Shown here in pieces: positions 44,780-55,473 of a stretch of DNA of 64,000 nucleotides (its first letter is position 1; each line of letters starts with the position of its first letter). The DNA comes from Treponema primitia ZAS-2 (GTDB lineage: Bacteria; Spirochaetota; Spirochaetia; Treponematales; Breznakiellaceae). The translations under genes and the position numbers were made by a program. Under the pieces are notes generated by a model that saw only the letters and a list, made by a program, of their open reading frames with translations, did no database searches and was not told the DNA's origin. The DNA is taken from positions 1,860,001 through 1,924,000 of the forward strand of contig NC_015578.1 in NCBI RefSeq assembly GCF_000214375.1, in the 5' to 3' direction.

Positions 44780-46653
44780 TCCCGGCGCCCCTGTATGGGC
44801 ATCATATACTGGAGTCCCAGTGCGGTAACCGCTTCTTCGTAGGATTGACCGGCAAAGATGCCCTGGAAGATAATTGCCGAGGCATAGGGGGCCCACCATT
44901 CCCATTTGTTTACCGCCTCAACAATGATGGAAACCACGATTTGTTCATCCGGGTTATCGGTCTTAAAGGGGGCATAGGCGGCGAACCAGGAATGCCAGCG
45001 GTCCTGAAGCCCTACTTCCCCGGTACCGGTTTTCCCGGCTATTTCCACGGAACGGATATTCAAGGGGAACTGAGCGGTTCCCTCGCTGATTACGCCCCGC
45101 ATATTGTTACGGACAGTTTCAAAAACATCATGGTCAATATCACTCTCATGGAGTACCTTGGGGCCGACGGTTTTTTCCAGCGCCCCGGTCAGGGGATCCC
45201 GAATTTCCCTGAGCAGGTGGGGCTGATAGATGACCCCGTCGTTTACCACCATGGAAACCATGTTGGCCATCTGTATGGGGGTAACCAGGGTATAACCCTG
45301 GCCTATGGACATATTCATGGTGTCCCCGCCCAGCCAGCGTTCATGGAAACGGCGATCCTTCCACTGGGGGCTGGGGACAAAGCCGGCTATTTCACCGGGC
45401 AGGTCTATGCCGGTCACTTCGCCAAATCCGTATTCCCTGGAATAGGAGTTGATCCGTTCAACCCCCAGATGATCCCTGCCCACTACCCAGAAATAAATAT
45501 CGCAGGACTGGGCCATAGCCTGCTGCAGGTTAAGCCGTCCGTGGCCGGGTCTGCGGATATGGCAGCGCCAGAGACGGTCGCCGTAGGTGATTTCCCCGGG
45601 ACAGTCCACGGTCTGATCCCGGGGAAAGGCGTTTTCCGCCAAAACCCCGGTGGTCATAATGACCTTAAAGGTTGAGGCTGGGGGATAATTGGACTGGATA
45701 GCCCGGTTTATAAAAGGTTTGTTAGGATCGTTGAGCAGGGCTTGGTATTCGTTGCTCATATCATTACTATTAAATATATTGGGATCATACCAGGGGTAGG
45801 ATACCATGGCGAGAATCTCCCCGTTACTGGGACGCATGACCACCACCGCCCCCATTCGTTCCCCCAGGGCTTTTTCCGCCAGAGTCTGGATGGAGCTGTC
45901 AATGGTAAGGATCAGATTTTTCCCCATTGACGGGGGCTCCCTGAGATTATTGGTATCCCCTACCCTTCTCCCCCGGACATCCACGGTCCTGGTTTCCCAT
46001 CCTTCCTTTCCCCGGAGTATTTCGTCGTATTGCCGCTCAATTCCTGCTTTACCGATCACATCCCCATTCTGATAACCCCGGTTATACAGCATGGTTAGTT
46101 CATCTTTGGTAATATTTCCCACATACCCGATAATATGGGACAGGCTCCCGATATCAACATAATTGCGCATCGGTTTTGACTGCCAGGAAACCCCCGGAAG
46201 GGAGTCCAGGTTCTCCGCCAGGGCGGCAATGGTGGAAAAAGGAACATTGGACGCTATCTCAATGGGTTGATAAAGATAGTAATACTGCGTGGGTATTCGT
46301 TCTTCAATCTGCTGCCGGGGTATCTTTGCAATCTCCGCAACCCGCCCTATCAGGGCAGGTATTTCCCCCTGGGGAACTTCCGCAGGAATAATGCTCACCG
46401 CAAATGAATCGGCATTGAGCACCATGGGCTGGTTAAAATTGCGGTCATATATTTCTCCCCGCTGTGCAGGGATTACCGCAGTCCGCCTGGCGATATCCTG
46501 CGCCCTGGATCGGTATAGTTCACCACTGAGAATTTGCATCCCGAAAAGCCGGGAAGTGTAGGCGATGAAGATGAGTATAAATAGTACCTGAAGAATTTTA
46601 ATCCGCCGTTCCGGCTTTTCATCTTCCGGTCCCGGGGTATACTGTAAAGGCAT
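44776..46653 (-). CDS. mrdA: Penicillin-binding protein 2 (peptidoglycan transpeptidase)
   Basis: Class B transpeptidase of the elongasome (625 residues from MPLQYTPGPE). The ATG at 46653 follows GGAGGAACC and shares a base with the mreD stop. One N-terminal membrane helix (about 19-40), a dimerisation domain (about 60-230), and the transpeptidase domain follow. Active-site motifs are SxxK in PPASTFKVIM, SxN in the SCD-containing segment AQSCDIYFW, and KTGTGEVG. The target of beta-lactams; partner of RodA immediately downstream. Confidence 0.95.
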   Translation of the reverse strand: MPLQYTPGPEDEKPERRIKILQVLFILIFIAYTSRLFGMQILSGELYRSRAQDIARRTAVIPAQRGEIYDRNFNQPMVLNADSFAVSIIPAEVPQGEIPALIGRVAEIAKIPRQQIEERIPTQYYYLYQPIEIASNVPFSTIAALAENLDSLPGVSWQSKPMRNYVDIGSLSHIIGYVGNITKDELTMLYNRGYQNGDVIGKAGIERQYDEILRGKEGWETRTVDVRGRRVGDTNNLREPPSMGKNLILTIDSSIQTLAEKALGERMGAVVVMRPSNGEILAMVSYPWYDPNIFNSNDMSNEYQALLNDPNKPFINRAIQSNYPPASTFKVIMTTGVLAENAFPRDQTVDCPGEITYGDRLWRCHIRRPGHGRLNLQQAMAQSCDIYFWVVGRDHLGVERINSYSREYGFGEVTGIDLPGEIAGFVPSPQWKDRRFHERWLGGDTMNMSIGQGYTLVTPIQMANMVSMVVNDGVIYQPHLLREIRDPLTGALEKTVGPKVLHESDIDHDVFETVRNNMRGVISEGTAQFPLNIRSVEIAGKTGTGEVGLQDRWHSWFAAYAPFKTDNPDEQIVVSIIVEAVNKWEWWAPYASAIIFQGIFAGQSYEEAVTALGLQYMMPIQGRRE

Positions 46654-47156
46654 CAGAGGTTCCTCCCTTCCACAAGTAGGGATTTGAATAATTTTAGCAG
46701 GGCGAATAAAAAGGGCGCCAGCAGGGTATTTAAAGTAAATTCCACCCATAAGGTCGGGCTTAATGCGATATAGGTGGGTACTGCAGAGGCAAACAGGATA
46801 TGCAGTATCCAAAAAGACAGGGCTTTAACTAGGGTGGATGCCCCGCAGAGGGCCATGGGCAGCAGGAGGGTATCCAAAAAGAAGGAACCTTTCATGAGCC
46901 CGGCTGATGCGCCAATAATGGTGCGCACAAAGGTATTAAGCCCCAAAGGGGCTGCGGAAAGAAAATCCAGGAGGAGGCCGGAAAAAAAACCCGTAAGCTG
47001 GCCGGTCATGGTACCGTTATTATAAGCACTGAACACCAAAATCCCCAGGGCAAGATCCGGAACCGCATGATATACCGCCAGCCGGGAAAGCAGGGTTGAC
47101 TGTAAAATTGCGGCGATAAGGGCAAAAATTGTTGCCCAGATAACATTCTTACCCAT
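46653..47156 (-). CDS. mreD: Rod-shape-determining protein MreD
   Basis: Small inner-membrane scaffold (167 residues, about five or six hydrophobic helices) of the elongasome. Start MGKNVIWATIF (47156) overlaps the mreC stop by 8 bases. DLALGILVFSAYNNGTMTGQLTGFFSGLLLDFLS carries the usual MreD pattern with the G-x-x-x-G-l-l-D motif. Sequence conservation is low in this family; gene order makes the call secure. Confidence 0.92.
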   Translation of the reverse strand: MGKNVIWATIFALIAAILQSTLLSRLAVYHAVPDLALGILVFSAYNNGTMTGQLTGFFSGLLLDFLSAAPLGLNTFVRTIIGASAGLMKGSFFLDTLLLPMALCGASTLVKALSFWILHILFASAVPTYIALSPTLWVEFTLNTLLAPFLFALLKLFKSLLVEGRNL

Positions 47157-48039
47157 CCAGGCCCTCCCTTTCTTTTTCTTCAGGGTTTGTTTCAACATCA
47201 ATGACGAATACATATTCAAGCCGGGAAAAATCAATAGAGGGTTCCATTTCTACAGACATGGATGTTTCGTATTCCTGATACAGGATAGTACTGACCCTGC
47301 CGATGGTAATGCCCGGAGGGTATACCCCGCCTATGCCACTGGTGACGATCAGATCCCCGTGGTTTATCTCTTCCCGGGCCCGTTTGGGGATGGACCGCAT
47401 CAGGAGGGGCGTCTCAGGGTTCCCCTGGCCTTCTACCAGCCCTTCATAACGGGAATCCGAAAGCCGGGCGGAGGCATAAAAACTCAAATCATAGACCGGC
47501 AATACCAGGCTTTCAAACTGCCCTGCCTGGACCACTTTGCCCACCAGAACTTGTATACCGTTCTGATAAGCTATAAGGGGCATGTTGTTTGCCAGGCCGT
47601 CCCGTTTGCCCTTGTTGATCACCAGGGCGGAAAACAGATTGTCCGGGTCACGGCCTATTATCTGGGCGGGGATATGCCTGAAACGCAGGGTTTCTGCGAA
47701 CCCCAGCTGCTCCCTGAGACGGTTATTTTCCTGCCGTATCTCTGCGGCGGTCCTTTCCATCTGCTCATACCGGGTCATGCGGTCTGTTAACTCAGCGTAT
47801 TCTCGCCTGAGGGTAGCCAATTCTTGAACCGAGAGAACCGTCCGGGATACCAAGGAGGAAATTCCGTAAATACTTCCCCGGATACCGGAAAAGAGGGAAA
47901 GCCCCATATCCCTGAAATCAATAACAAAACTGCGTGTAGAAAAGAGGAGCATAGAAAAGGAGACAAGGCTGAGGGCTATGAAAACATAGGCTTCAACGTT
48001 AAAACGCTTTTTGTGTTTACGGTCTCCGTTAATCGGCAT
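47149..48039 (-). CDS. mreC: Rod-shape-determining protein MreC
   Basis: Bitopic protein that activates PBP2. The 296 residues comprise a short cytoplasmic tail, a membrane helix at about 17-38, a coiled coil at about 75-115 (RREYAELTDRMTRYEQMERTAAEIRQENNRLREQL) and two beta-barrel domains (ARLSDSRYEGLVEGQG, GDLIVTSGIGGVYPPGITIGRV is the family signature). It lies 18 bases after mreB. Confidence 0.95.
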   Translation of the reverse strand: MPINGDRKHKKRFNVEAYVFIALSLVSFSMLLFSTRSFVIDFRDMGLSLFSGIRGSIYGISSLVSRTVLSVQELATLRREYAELTDRMTRYEQMERTAAEIRQENNRLREQLGFAETLRFRHIPAQIIGRDPDNLFSALVINKGKRDGLANNMPLIAYQNGIQVLVGKVVQAGQFESLVLPVYDLSFYASARLSDSRYEGLVEGQGNPETPLLMRSIPKRAREEINHGDLIVTSGIGGVYPPGITIGRVSTILYQEYETSMSVEMEPSIDFSRLEYVFVIDVETNPEEKEREGLDG

Positions 48040-48057
48040 AGGCGGCCTTCGGCCTTA

Positions 48058-49083
48058 TCAGTTTAAATCGTCATAGATGCTGCGGGTATTGTTGAAGCCC
48101 TTGGCATTTTCATAATATTTCCCCGCCCCCAGGGCGACGCAATCCAGGGGATGTTCCGCCAGAATCACCGGGACCCCGGTTTCCTTGGATATGAGCTTGG
48201 GCAGCCCCTTTAAAAGGGAACCGCCCCCGGTCATAACGATGCCCCGTTCCACGATATCCGCAGCCAGTTCCGGCGGAGTATCCCCCAGGGTCCTCTTGAT
48301 TTGATCAACAATCTGGGTAATGGGATCCTTCAAGGCATCCCGGACTTCCACGGAATCAATTTCCAAACGCCTGGGCAGGCCGGTGATGGCATCGGTCCCT
48401 TTAATTTCAACCTTTTCTATCTGTTTATCCGGGGAAGCGTTCCCGATTTGGAGTTTAAGCCGTTCCGCAGTCTGTTCCCCGATGATGAGGTTATGGACAC
48501 TTCGCACATGCTTGATGATTGCTTCGTCAAATTCATCCCCACCCAGGCGTATGGCGTTGGTCACCACCATTCCCCCCAGGGAGATAACCGATACTTCCGT
48601 GGTTCCCCCGCCTATGTCACAGATCATGTGCCCCGCAGGTTCGTTGATGGGAATGTCCGCACCAATTGCCGCGGCCAGGCTTTCTTCGATAACCATGACC
48701 TCCCGGGCGCCGCCCTTGTAGGCGCATTCCTCCACTGCCCGGCGTTCCACTTCGGTGATACAGGAGGGTACGCCGATGACCATCCGGGGTTTTATAAACC
48801 GGTACCGGGGAAGTACTTTGGAAATAAAGTAACGGATCATCTTTTCTGTGGATTCAAGGTCCGCAATAACCCCGTCCCTCAGGGGCCGGAGGGCTATAAT
48901 ATTCCCCGGTGTCCGTGAAAGCATGGCCTTGGCATCCTGCCCTACGGCAATAACCTTTTTGGTCCCCTTTTCTACCGCCACCACCGAAGGTTCGTTGATA
49001 ACGATACCCTTGCCGCGTATATAAATCAGGGTGTTACAAGTCCCTAAATCAATGCCGATATCTGAAGAATTTCTTCCGAACAT
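48058..49083 (-). CDS. mreB: Rod-shape-determining actin homologue MreB
   Basis: Actin-like ATPase (341 residues) that orients cell-wall synthesis in rod and helical cells. The phosphate-1 motif [14 protein letters not shown], connect motif, phosphate-2 [16 protein letters not shown] and adenosine motif [16 protein letters not shown] are all present. AAGGAGTTAGG lies before the ATG. It follows a TPR gene by 9 bases and precedes mreC, the usual order. Confidence 0.98.
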   Translation of the reverse strand: MFGRNSSDIGIDLGTCNTLIYIRGKGIVINEPSVVAVEKGTKKVIAVGQDAKAMLSRTPGNIIALRPLRDGVIADLESTEKMIRYFISKVLPRYRFIKPRMVIGVPSCITEVERRAVEECAYKGGAREVMVIEESLAAAIGADIPINEPAGHMICDIGGGTTEVSVISLGGMVVTNAIRLGGDEFDEAIIKHVRSVHNLIIGEQTAERLKLQIGNASPDKQIEKVEIKGTDAITGLPRRLEIDSVEVRDALKDPITQIVDQIKRTLGDTPPELAADIVERGIVMTGGGSLLKGLPKLISKETGVPVILAEHPLDCVALGAGKYYENAKGFNNTRSIYDDLN

Positions 49084-49092
49084 CCTAACTCC

Positions 49093-50043
49093 TTATAAAT
49101 TAAGCCGCGAGCGTGCCCGTGCATGGGTTGAATCTATTCTTAAAGCCCGCCGCCATTCGGCTCGGGCCCGGGTGCCGTCTCCCCCGGCAATATATAATTC
49201 GCCCAGTTGAAAGTGGGCTTCCGCATTCTCACCGTCATCTTCTAAAATAGCCATATACTGGGCTTCCGCTTCGTCGGGATTACCGGCCTTAAGCATAATA
49301 TCCCCCAGGAGCAGCCGGGCGGTAATAACCGTATTGGAGTCCCTGGAGATCTCTATACAGCGGACCAGATAGGCTTTTGCCGTTTCCAGCTCTTCCAGGG
49401 CTATATAGGAACGGGCTATGGCCAAAAGCAGGAGATCCGATGGATAATCGCTTTCTCCTTCACCAGGGTCCAAGGCTTGGGAAAAAGCCTCTACGCTGCT
49501 CCGGTAATCCTGTATAGCCGCATAGGACAGTCCCAGATATTCCGGGATATCCCGGGCAGTGTAGGACAATTCCCGGGCCTCTTCCAGAAACTGGATAGCC
49601 AGTTCCGCATATCCCGAACCCTTATAATAATAAGCCTTCCCCAACACATATTGCACCCGTCCGTCATTGACGCCGTTTTTGGTCATAAGGGCTTTCCTTA
49701 AGGACCAGATACATTCATCAATGTAGGTCAGGGTATCAAAACTATTGATCTGGGCAATGGCGAGCTGATAGGACGCAAACCCATGGAGGGTCAAAAGAAA
49801 ATAATCCGTAGGCTTATTTTCCAGCCCTGTCCGGCTTAGTTCAAAGGCCGTATCGTAAGTCCCCTCGTCCCAAAGCCGCAATAGTTCCTTTTTTTCCGTT
49901 CCCAGCCGGCTTCTCCACCCGACAATAACAACCCCCGCTGAACCACAGAGAACAAGCGCCAAAACAATCAGCAGAACCGTATGAATGGTCTGTTTCCGGC
50001 GGGCCTGATGGCCATATTCGGACCGGGGTTTTTCTTTTAACAT
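49093..50043 (-). CDS. Membrane-anchored TPR protein upstream of mreB
   Basis: A 316-residue protein with one membrane helix (about 20-42, IHTVLLIVLALVLCGSAGVV) and at least five TPR repeats filling 60-310, including VQYVLGKAYYYKGSGYAELA, LLAIARSYIALEELETAKAY and AEAHFQLGELYIAGGDGTRARAEWRRAL. It is the first gene of the mre operon and probably scaffolds the elongasome in the periplasm. A promoter candidate ends 8 bases before its ATG, and no ribosome-binding site is seen. Confidence 0.8.
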   Translation of the reverse strand: MLKEKPRSEYGHQARRKQTIHTVLLIVLALVLCGSAGVVIVGWRSRLGTEKKELLRLWDEGTYDTAFELSRTGLENKPTDYFLLTLHGFASYQLAIAQINSFDTLTYIDECIWSLRKALMTKNGVNDGRVQYVLGKAYYYKGSGYAELAIQFLEEARELSYTARDIPEYLGLSYAAIQDYRSSVEAFSQALDPGEGESDYPSDLLLLAIARSYIALEELETAKAYLVRCIEISRDSNTVITARLLLGDIMLKAGNPDEAEAQYMAILEDDGENAEAHFQLGELYIAGGDGTRARAEWRRALRIDSTHARARSRLNL

Positions 50044-50051
50044 CTAACTTG

Positions 50052-50080
50052 ATTTAATACTCTTTATAGTAAAAAGTCAA
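50052..50080 (-). promoter_or_regulatory. Promoter candidate of the mre operon, possibly leaderless
   Basis: On the minus strand TTGACT (50075-50080), a 17-base spacer, then TTAAAT (50052-50057), 8 bases before the ATG at 50043. The -10 is imperfect. A start at the initiation codon would explain the missing Shine-Dalgarno sequence. Confidence 0.45.
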
Positions 50081-50122
50081 TTACAAACAGAGCGCCCTGT
50101 AGGGGATAAATTTTTAAAAAAA

Positions 50123-50731
<609 letters not shown>

Positions 50732-50779
50732 ATAAATACCTCAAAAAACCTTCGGGTTCTCATAAAAAAGAAAACCCTG

Positions 50780-50815
50780 AAAAAAAGTCTGGAGAATCCG
50801 TGTAGCGGATTCTCC
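50780..50815 (-). terminator. Intrinsic terminator of the zinc-ribbon gene
   Basis: On the minus strand a perfect 10-bp stem (50791-50800 with 50806-50815, 5-base loop) is followed by AGAC and seven T. A second hairpin (50819-50829 with 50833-50843) overlaps the zinc-ribbon stop codon just upstream of it. It separates the dnaG-rpoD unit from rnpB. Confidence 0.85.
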
Positions 50816-50838
50816 TTAAATAAAAATCCGAAGGATTT

Positions 50839-51681
50839 TTATTCTTCATAATCAATATTGACCTTTTCTTCCTCTTCATCATCTTCATCGAATTCGTCGT
50901 CATCCATATCATCCAGGTCCGAGAGGCTGCCGGCGTCTTCATTGTCGAAGAATTCCTCCTCACCCTGTTCGGATTCTTCATAGAAGAGTATCCGGGAACA
51001 ATAGGGGCAGAAGACGATTTCCTCCCGCTTACGTACCAGGTTGGCGAACTGGGCGGGCAGTATCATGTGGCAGCCCATACAGACTCCGCCCTTAATGGCT
51101 ACGATACCCCTACCGCCCTTGTTCCGGATGATACGCTCAAATTTAAAGAGTATCTCCGAGTCAAGCCCGTGGTTTATTTCGCCTTCTTCCACCGCCAAAC
51201 GATCAACCTGGGACCTTTTTTCCGCGACCTCAGTCTCAATCCCCGCCCGGCGATCCGCCAGTTCTTTTTCCTGCTGCTCGATCAGGGAGGCGTTCTGCTT
51301 CATCTGCTCGTCCAGATCTGCCAGAACCCGTTCCTCTCGCTGAAGCTCCTTGCGGAACTGCTGTTCTTTTTCAGTAGAATCCCGAATTTCCTTGTCCAGG
51401 GCTTCATATTCCCGCTGGGTACTGATGGAATCCATATTCTTCTCAGCTTTTTCCCGGTCGCTTTCCGCTATAGCCAGAGAATTCCTGAAATCCCCTTCAG
51501 AAAGTTTTGCCTTTTCAAATTCCTGGTTCTTTTCGATAAAAGATTTCTTAAGCCGGGACAGCAGCTCTTCCTGGGTGGTCAGCAGCTTAGGTATCTCCTG
51601 AATATCCTTTTCCAGGGTGAATTTCTCCGACAGGATATCCTGCAAAGACCGCAGCTTCTCAAAAACATCTTCCATTACCAT
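50839..51681 (-). CDS. Coiled-coil protein with a C4 zinc ribbon and acidic tail
   Basis: A 280-residue cytoplasmic protein. Residues 10-170 form long coiled coils (for example EKQQFRKELQREERVLADLDEQM-like heptads), residues 195-235 carry a C4 zinc ribbon (CMGCHMILPAQF then FCPYCSRILF), and the last 40 residues are nearly all Asp/Glu. This is the zf-RING_7/CdsZ-type family found in many phyla; proposed roles include chaperone or adaptor functions and nucleic-acid binding, none established here. It ends the rpoD operon, followed by a strong terminator. Confidence 0.87.
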   Translation of the reverse strand: MVMEDVFEKLRSLQDILSEKFTLEKDIQEIPKLLTTQEELLSRLKKSFIEKNQEFEKAKLSEGDFRNSLAIAESDREKAEKNMDSISTQREYEALDKEIRDSTEKEQQFRKELQREERVLADLDEQMKQNASLIEQQEKELADRRAGIETEVAEKRSQVDRLAVEEGEINHGLDSEILFKFERIIRNKGGRGIVAIKGGVCMGCHMILPAQFANLVRKREEIVFCPYCSRILFYEESEQGEEEFFDNEDAGSLSDLDDMDDDEFDEDDEEEEKVNIDYEE

Positions 51682-51746
51682 GTATAATCCCCTTCATTAG
51701 TATACAATTTAATACTTGTTAAAGTAGTTTCTTCCCTTTCCTTTGT

Positions 51747-51804
51747 GGAGAAATGAGCAAAGCTCATTTCTCCAAGAGAGTTTTACCCTACGGGTAAAAC
51801 TCTC
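51747..51804. repeat. Two adjacent perfect hairpins at the rpoD 3' end
   Basis: Hairpin 1 is a 12-bp stem (51747-51758 with 51762-51773, AAA loop); hairpin 2 a 13-bp stem (51776-51788 with 51792-51804, TAC loop) that includes the rpoD stop codon. Neither is followed by a T-tract on the minus strand, so simple intrinsic termination is unlikely; mRNA 3'-end protection or processing is more plausible. Confidence 0.8.
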
Positions 51805-53572
51805 AATGATCCAAATAATCCTTCAGTTTCCGGCTCCGCCTGGGATGCCGGAGCCGCCGCAGGGCCTTAGCTTCTATCTGGCGTATTCGTTCCCGGGTGA
51901 CATTAAAGTAGAGTCCTACCTCTTCCAGGGTGAGTGAATAGCCATCGTCCAAACCGAAACGCATTTTTAGGACTTCCTGTTCCCGGGTCGGCAGAGTAGA
52001 AAGTACCCCGGAAAGCTGTTCCTGGAGCAGGGTAAAAGCGGTCTGGTTCGCAGGGTTTTCCACATCCTTGTCTTCAATGAAATCCCCAAGAAGCGAATCC
52101 TCTTCTTCTCCGATGGGGGTTTCCAGGCTGATGGGTTCCCGGGCAACGTTCTTAACTGATTTTACCCGCAGGGCGGTCCAGCCCAGGCGTTCGGCGATTT
52201 CTTCGTCCGAAGGCTCCCGGCCCAGAACCTGCATGAGCTGCCGGGATTCCCGGACCACCTTGTTGATCTGTTCGATCATATGTACCGGTACCCGGATGGT
52301 CCGGGCCTGGTCGGAGATGGACCGGGTAATGGCCTGGCGTATCCACCAGGTGGCGTAGGTAGAGAATTTATAACCCTTGCGATACTCAAATTTCTCCACC
52401 GCTTTAATAAGCCCTATGTTCCCTTCTTGGACCAGATCAAAGAAATGGAGGCCCCGATTAGTGTACTTTTTGGCAATGGAAACCACCAGCCGCAGGTTTG
52501 CCTTGATGAGCCGGTCCTTGGCGTTTTTCATCATCACCCTGCCGCGGTTTATCTCCTTGGCCATCAGGTTGATGTTCTCGATGGACTCTTCGAATTCCGA
52601 CTCCATCTGGCGGAGTTTTTTCTCCGTTACCTGGATGTGGCGAATCAGTTCCTTGATCTCATCGGAGCTCAGGCCCAGGCCGGATTCCAGCCGTTCCCGC
52701 TCTTCTTTTATGGTGAGCCCCCGGCCCAGGGCACGCAGTTCCTTGAGGGAACCAACCCGGAGCCGCTTTTCTATACGTTCCTGCTCTTTTTTATAGCGTT
52801 TTATCTTTTTGGAAGCCTGAACAAACTTATCCGAGAAACCGGCTATTTCTTCAGGGTGTATCTCCGCAGATTCGATTACCTCCAGGATTTTTGCCCGAAT
52901 CCCACTAAGATCCTTATCATCATAGATATCGCCCCCACGGGTGATGATCCGCCGCTTAATTTCGATGTAATTTTTCAGGTCCCCCCCGATAATTCTGAGG
53001 GTTTCCTTGTAAAACTGGTTGAGCCGGCGGCGCTCGGTGAGGTATTCGGTGGCTTCTTTTTTGGTTAAGCTCAGTTCCCGGGGATCCTTCTTGGAAAAAG
53101 CCCGCTGGGCTATATGGTAAAATTCTGGGATGATCATCCCGGATTTTCTGATGACCCCTTTGATGATGTTTTCCCCGTTTTCCATCTGCTTGGACAGTTC
53201 CACTTCCTGTTCAGCGATAAGGAGGTTTTCCTTGCCGATTTCCCGGAGGTACAGCCGGATAGGATCATCCACAGAGGATTCTTTTTCGTTGTATACCAGG
53301 CGTTTCTTTTCCACTTCCTGGGTTTTCCGGGTCTCAGACTCCGCTTCATCCTCACTAAGGATCTCTTCGTCCACGAGCTGGACATTATTTGCATCCAGGA
53401 GAATGAGAACCTGTTCAATTTTTTCGGAATTTACGATATCTTCCGGTAAAAAATCGGAAAGTTCATCATAGGAAAGGGTTTTCTTTTCCTTCGCGTACTC
53501 AATTAACTTTACAACAGCAGGATCAAGCGCCATTTCCGGCGTAGCCTTATCGGGCGTGCGTAATTCTGTCAT
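51803..53572 (-). CDS. rpoD: Primary sigma factor (sigma-70)
   Basis: Housekeeping sigma factor (589 residues). Region 1.1 lies at the N-terminus ([21 protein letters not shown]), region 1.2 contains [16 protein letters not shown], followed by a non-conserved insert, region 2 ([39 protein letters not shown] and [10 protein letters not shown]), region 3, and region 4.2 helix-turn-helix ([31 protein letters not shown]). Region 2.4 and 4.2 sequences predict standard TATAAT and TTGACA recognition, consistent with the promoter boxes seen in this window. ATGA couples it to dnaG. Confidence 0.98.
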   Translation of the reverse strand: MTELRTPDKATPEMALDPAVVKLIEYAKEKKTLSYDELSDFLPEDIVNSEKIEQVLILLDANNVQLVDEEILSEDEAESETRKTQEVEKKRLVYNEKESSVDDPIRLYLREIGKENLLIAEQEVELSKQMENGENIIKGVIRKSGMIIPEFYHIAQRAFSKKDPRELSLTKKEATEYLTERRRLNQFYKETLRIIGGDLKNYIEIKRRIITRGGDIYDDKDLSGIRAKILEVIESAEIHPEEIAGFSDKFVQASKKIKRYKKEQERIEKRLRVGSLKELRALGRGLTIKEERERLESGLGLSSDEIKELIRHIQVTEKKLRQMESEFEESIENINLMAKEINRGRVMMKNAKDRLIKANLRLVVSIAKKYTNRGLHFFDLVQEGNIGLIKAVEKFEYRKGYKFSTYATWWIRQAITRSISDQARTIRVPVHMIEQINKVVRESRQLMQVLGREPSDEEIAERLGWTALRVKSVKNVAREPISLETPIGEEEDSLLGDFIEDKDVENPANQTAFTLLQEQLSGVLSTLPTREQEVLKMRFGLDDGYSLTLEEVGLYFNVTRERIRQIEAKALRRLRHPRRSRKLKDYLDH

Positions 53573-55473
53573 TCCTTAGCTTCCTTAAGTCGGCGTAATT
53601 CGGCATCAAGATGCACTTTTTCCACGAGCAGATCCTCAACAAGGGTATCCCCGCGCCCTTGGACGCTTGAGACACCTTCCCGGGTCTTCTCATTTTCCGC
53701 GATCCGCAGCTCTGTTACAATTTTGGCCAGCCTGCGCTCCAGCCTTTTAACCTTTACCTTCCTAATTCCATCATTTACCAGTTTACCCGGATCTTCCACA
53801 GAAAATGCCCGGGAAGCCCCCTGCTGAATAACAAAATTTCGTAATGCCCCATTTTGTATACGGGCCAGGAGATCCTCCGTTCCGGGCATATCGTTCCTGA
53901 ACCATTCCTCCAGGGCAATAAAAAACTCCCGGGCGGCGGGATCTTCAAAATCTTCAATAGTAAGGGCTGAACGTAAAGTACTATACAAGTCACGGTTTAC
54001 CGAAACTGCGGTGAGCAAAAAAAGCTCATCATTCAAACTCAGCAGCCGAATCGCCGTTTCACCGGCTTCCCGGGTTTCCATCCTTGGCCTATTCTGGCCG
54101 GAAACAAGCTGCCCCAGATCAAAACGACGAAAATCCGCTGCAATTGCTTGGCGTTCAACTCCAATGGCATCTGCTATTTCCCCAATAAAAGAATCCCTGG
54201 AAACTTCCGAATCCATGGTTTTCAAATAGGGAAAAAGGAAAGCCGCTGCCTTGGACTTCCCCAGGGAATCGGAAAGATCAAAACGAGACTTACCTCTTTT
54301 TATAAGGTATTCAAAATCAGTTATAAAACATTTTACACTTTTTTGCAACGCCTCTGCACCATATTTTTTCAAAATATCTGCCGGATCTTTAAGGCCTTTT
54401 GGAGGCGCCGCTTCTGAGTCTGAGGAAGCTTCCGGGGTTCCGGCGGGCAAGCTCCCACTATCCATGGTAACCACAAAGCTTTCCAGGCCGTTTTTCCGGC
54501 AGGTCATGATGGCCTTAAGGGCCGCTTCCTGCCCCGCATTGTCGGTATCGAAGATAAGGTAGACCCGTTCAGCCCAGCGGCGGAGGAGTTTGGCCTGATC
54601 TTCGGTGAATGCGGTCCCCAAGGGGGCCACGGCATTGGTAATCCCCGCCTGATGCAGGGCGATCACATCCATATAGCCTTCGGCGATATAGGCTTCTTTG
54701 GTTTTTCGTATTGCCGGCAGGGCTAAATCAATGGCATAGAAGGTTTCCCGTTTCTTATAGGACTCGGATTCCCCGGAATTGAGGTATTTAGGCTCCCCAT
54801 CCGAGAGGATACGTCCCCCAAAAGCCACGGTTTTTCCCCGGCGGTCAGCGATAGGAAACATGAGCCGGTCCGAAAAGAAGGCACTGCGGATGTTTTTTTT
54901 TGAAAACAAGCCGGAAGAAGCAAGGAACTCTGCGGAATATCCTTTAGAGGATAAAAATTTATACAGCCAGGAACGGTCCGCCGGGGCATATCCCAAGCGA
55001 AAGCAGTCTATCATATCGGTATTGATTCCCCTGGATATAATATACTGCTTTGCCCCTTGGCCTTCAGGTTTTTTTAACAAAAAATGGTTAAAACTCACCG
55101 CCACCCGGCGGTACAGCTCGGCCAACTCCTCAAGCCGGGCGGCTTTTCCATCATCCTTTTGCACAGACCCTGAATTCTCATAGACAATCTCAATGCCCAT
55201 ACGCCGGGCTAGGGTTTCAATAGCCTCAGGGAAGGAAAGTTTATCCATTTCCATCATGAAGTTGATTACTCCGCCCCCGGCTGCGCATCCAAAGCAGTAA
55301 TAGGTTTTCCGGTCCTGGTCCACGGTGAAGGAAGGGGTTTTCTCATTGTGAAAGGGGCAGAGCCCCCAGTAGCGCCCTCCCCGCTTCTCCAGCCGCACAT
55401 AATCTCCCACAACAGCCACTGCATCCAGCTTATCGTTAACTTCCCGGATGGTTGACTCGGCAATGTAGGGCAT
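53569..55473 (-). CDS. dnaG: DNA primase
   Basis: Synthesises RNA primers for replication. The 634-residue protein has the N-terminal zinc finger (Cys39, His42, Cys60, Cys63), the RNA polymerase core with the TOPRIM domain ([15 protein letters not shown], then [13 protein letters not shown]), and a C-terminal DnaB-interaction region from about 450. It forms the usual mltG-dnaG-rpoD run with one-base (TGATG) and four-base overlaps; rpsU, often first in this operon, is absent. Confidence 0.97.
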   Translation of the reverse strand: MPYIAESTIREVNDKLDAVAVVGDYVRLEKRGGRYWGLCPFHNEKTPSFTVDQDRKTYYCFGCAAGGGVINFMMEMDKLSFPEAIETLARRMGIEIVYENSGSVQKDDGKAARLEELAELYRRVAVSFNHFLLKKPEGQGAKQYIISRGINTDMIDCFRLGYAPADRSWLYKFLSSKGYSAEFLASSGLFSKKNIRSAFFSDRLMFPIADRRGKTVAFGGRILSDGEPKYLNSGESESYKKRETFYAIDLALPAIRKTKEAYIAEGYMDVIALHQAGITNAVAPLGTAFTEDQAKLLRRWAERVYLIFDTDNAGQEAALKAIMTCRKNGLESFVVTMDSGSLPAGTPEASSDSEAAPPKGLKDPADILKKYGAEALQKSVKCFITDFEYLIKRGKSRFDLSDSLGKSKAAAFLFPYLKTMDSEVSRDSFIGEIADAIGVERQAIAADFRRFDLGQLVSGQNRPRMETREAGETAIRLLSLNDELFLLTAVSVNRDLYSTLRSALTIEDFEDPAAREFFIALEEWFRNDMPGTEDLLARIQNGALRNFVIQQGASRAFSVEDPGKLVNDGIRKVKVKRLERRLAKIVTELRIAENEKTREGVSSVQGRGDTLVEDLLVEKVHLDAELRRLKEAKE

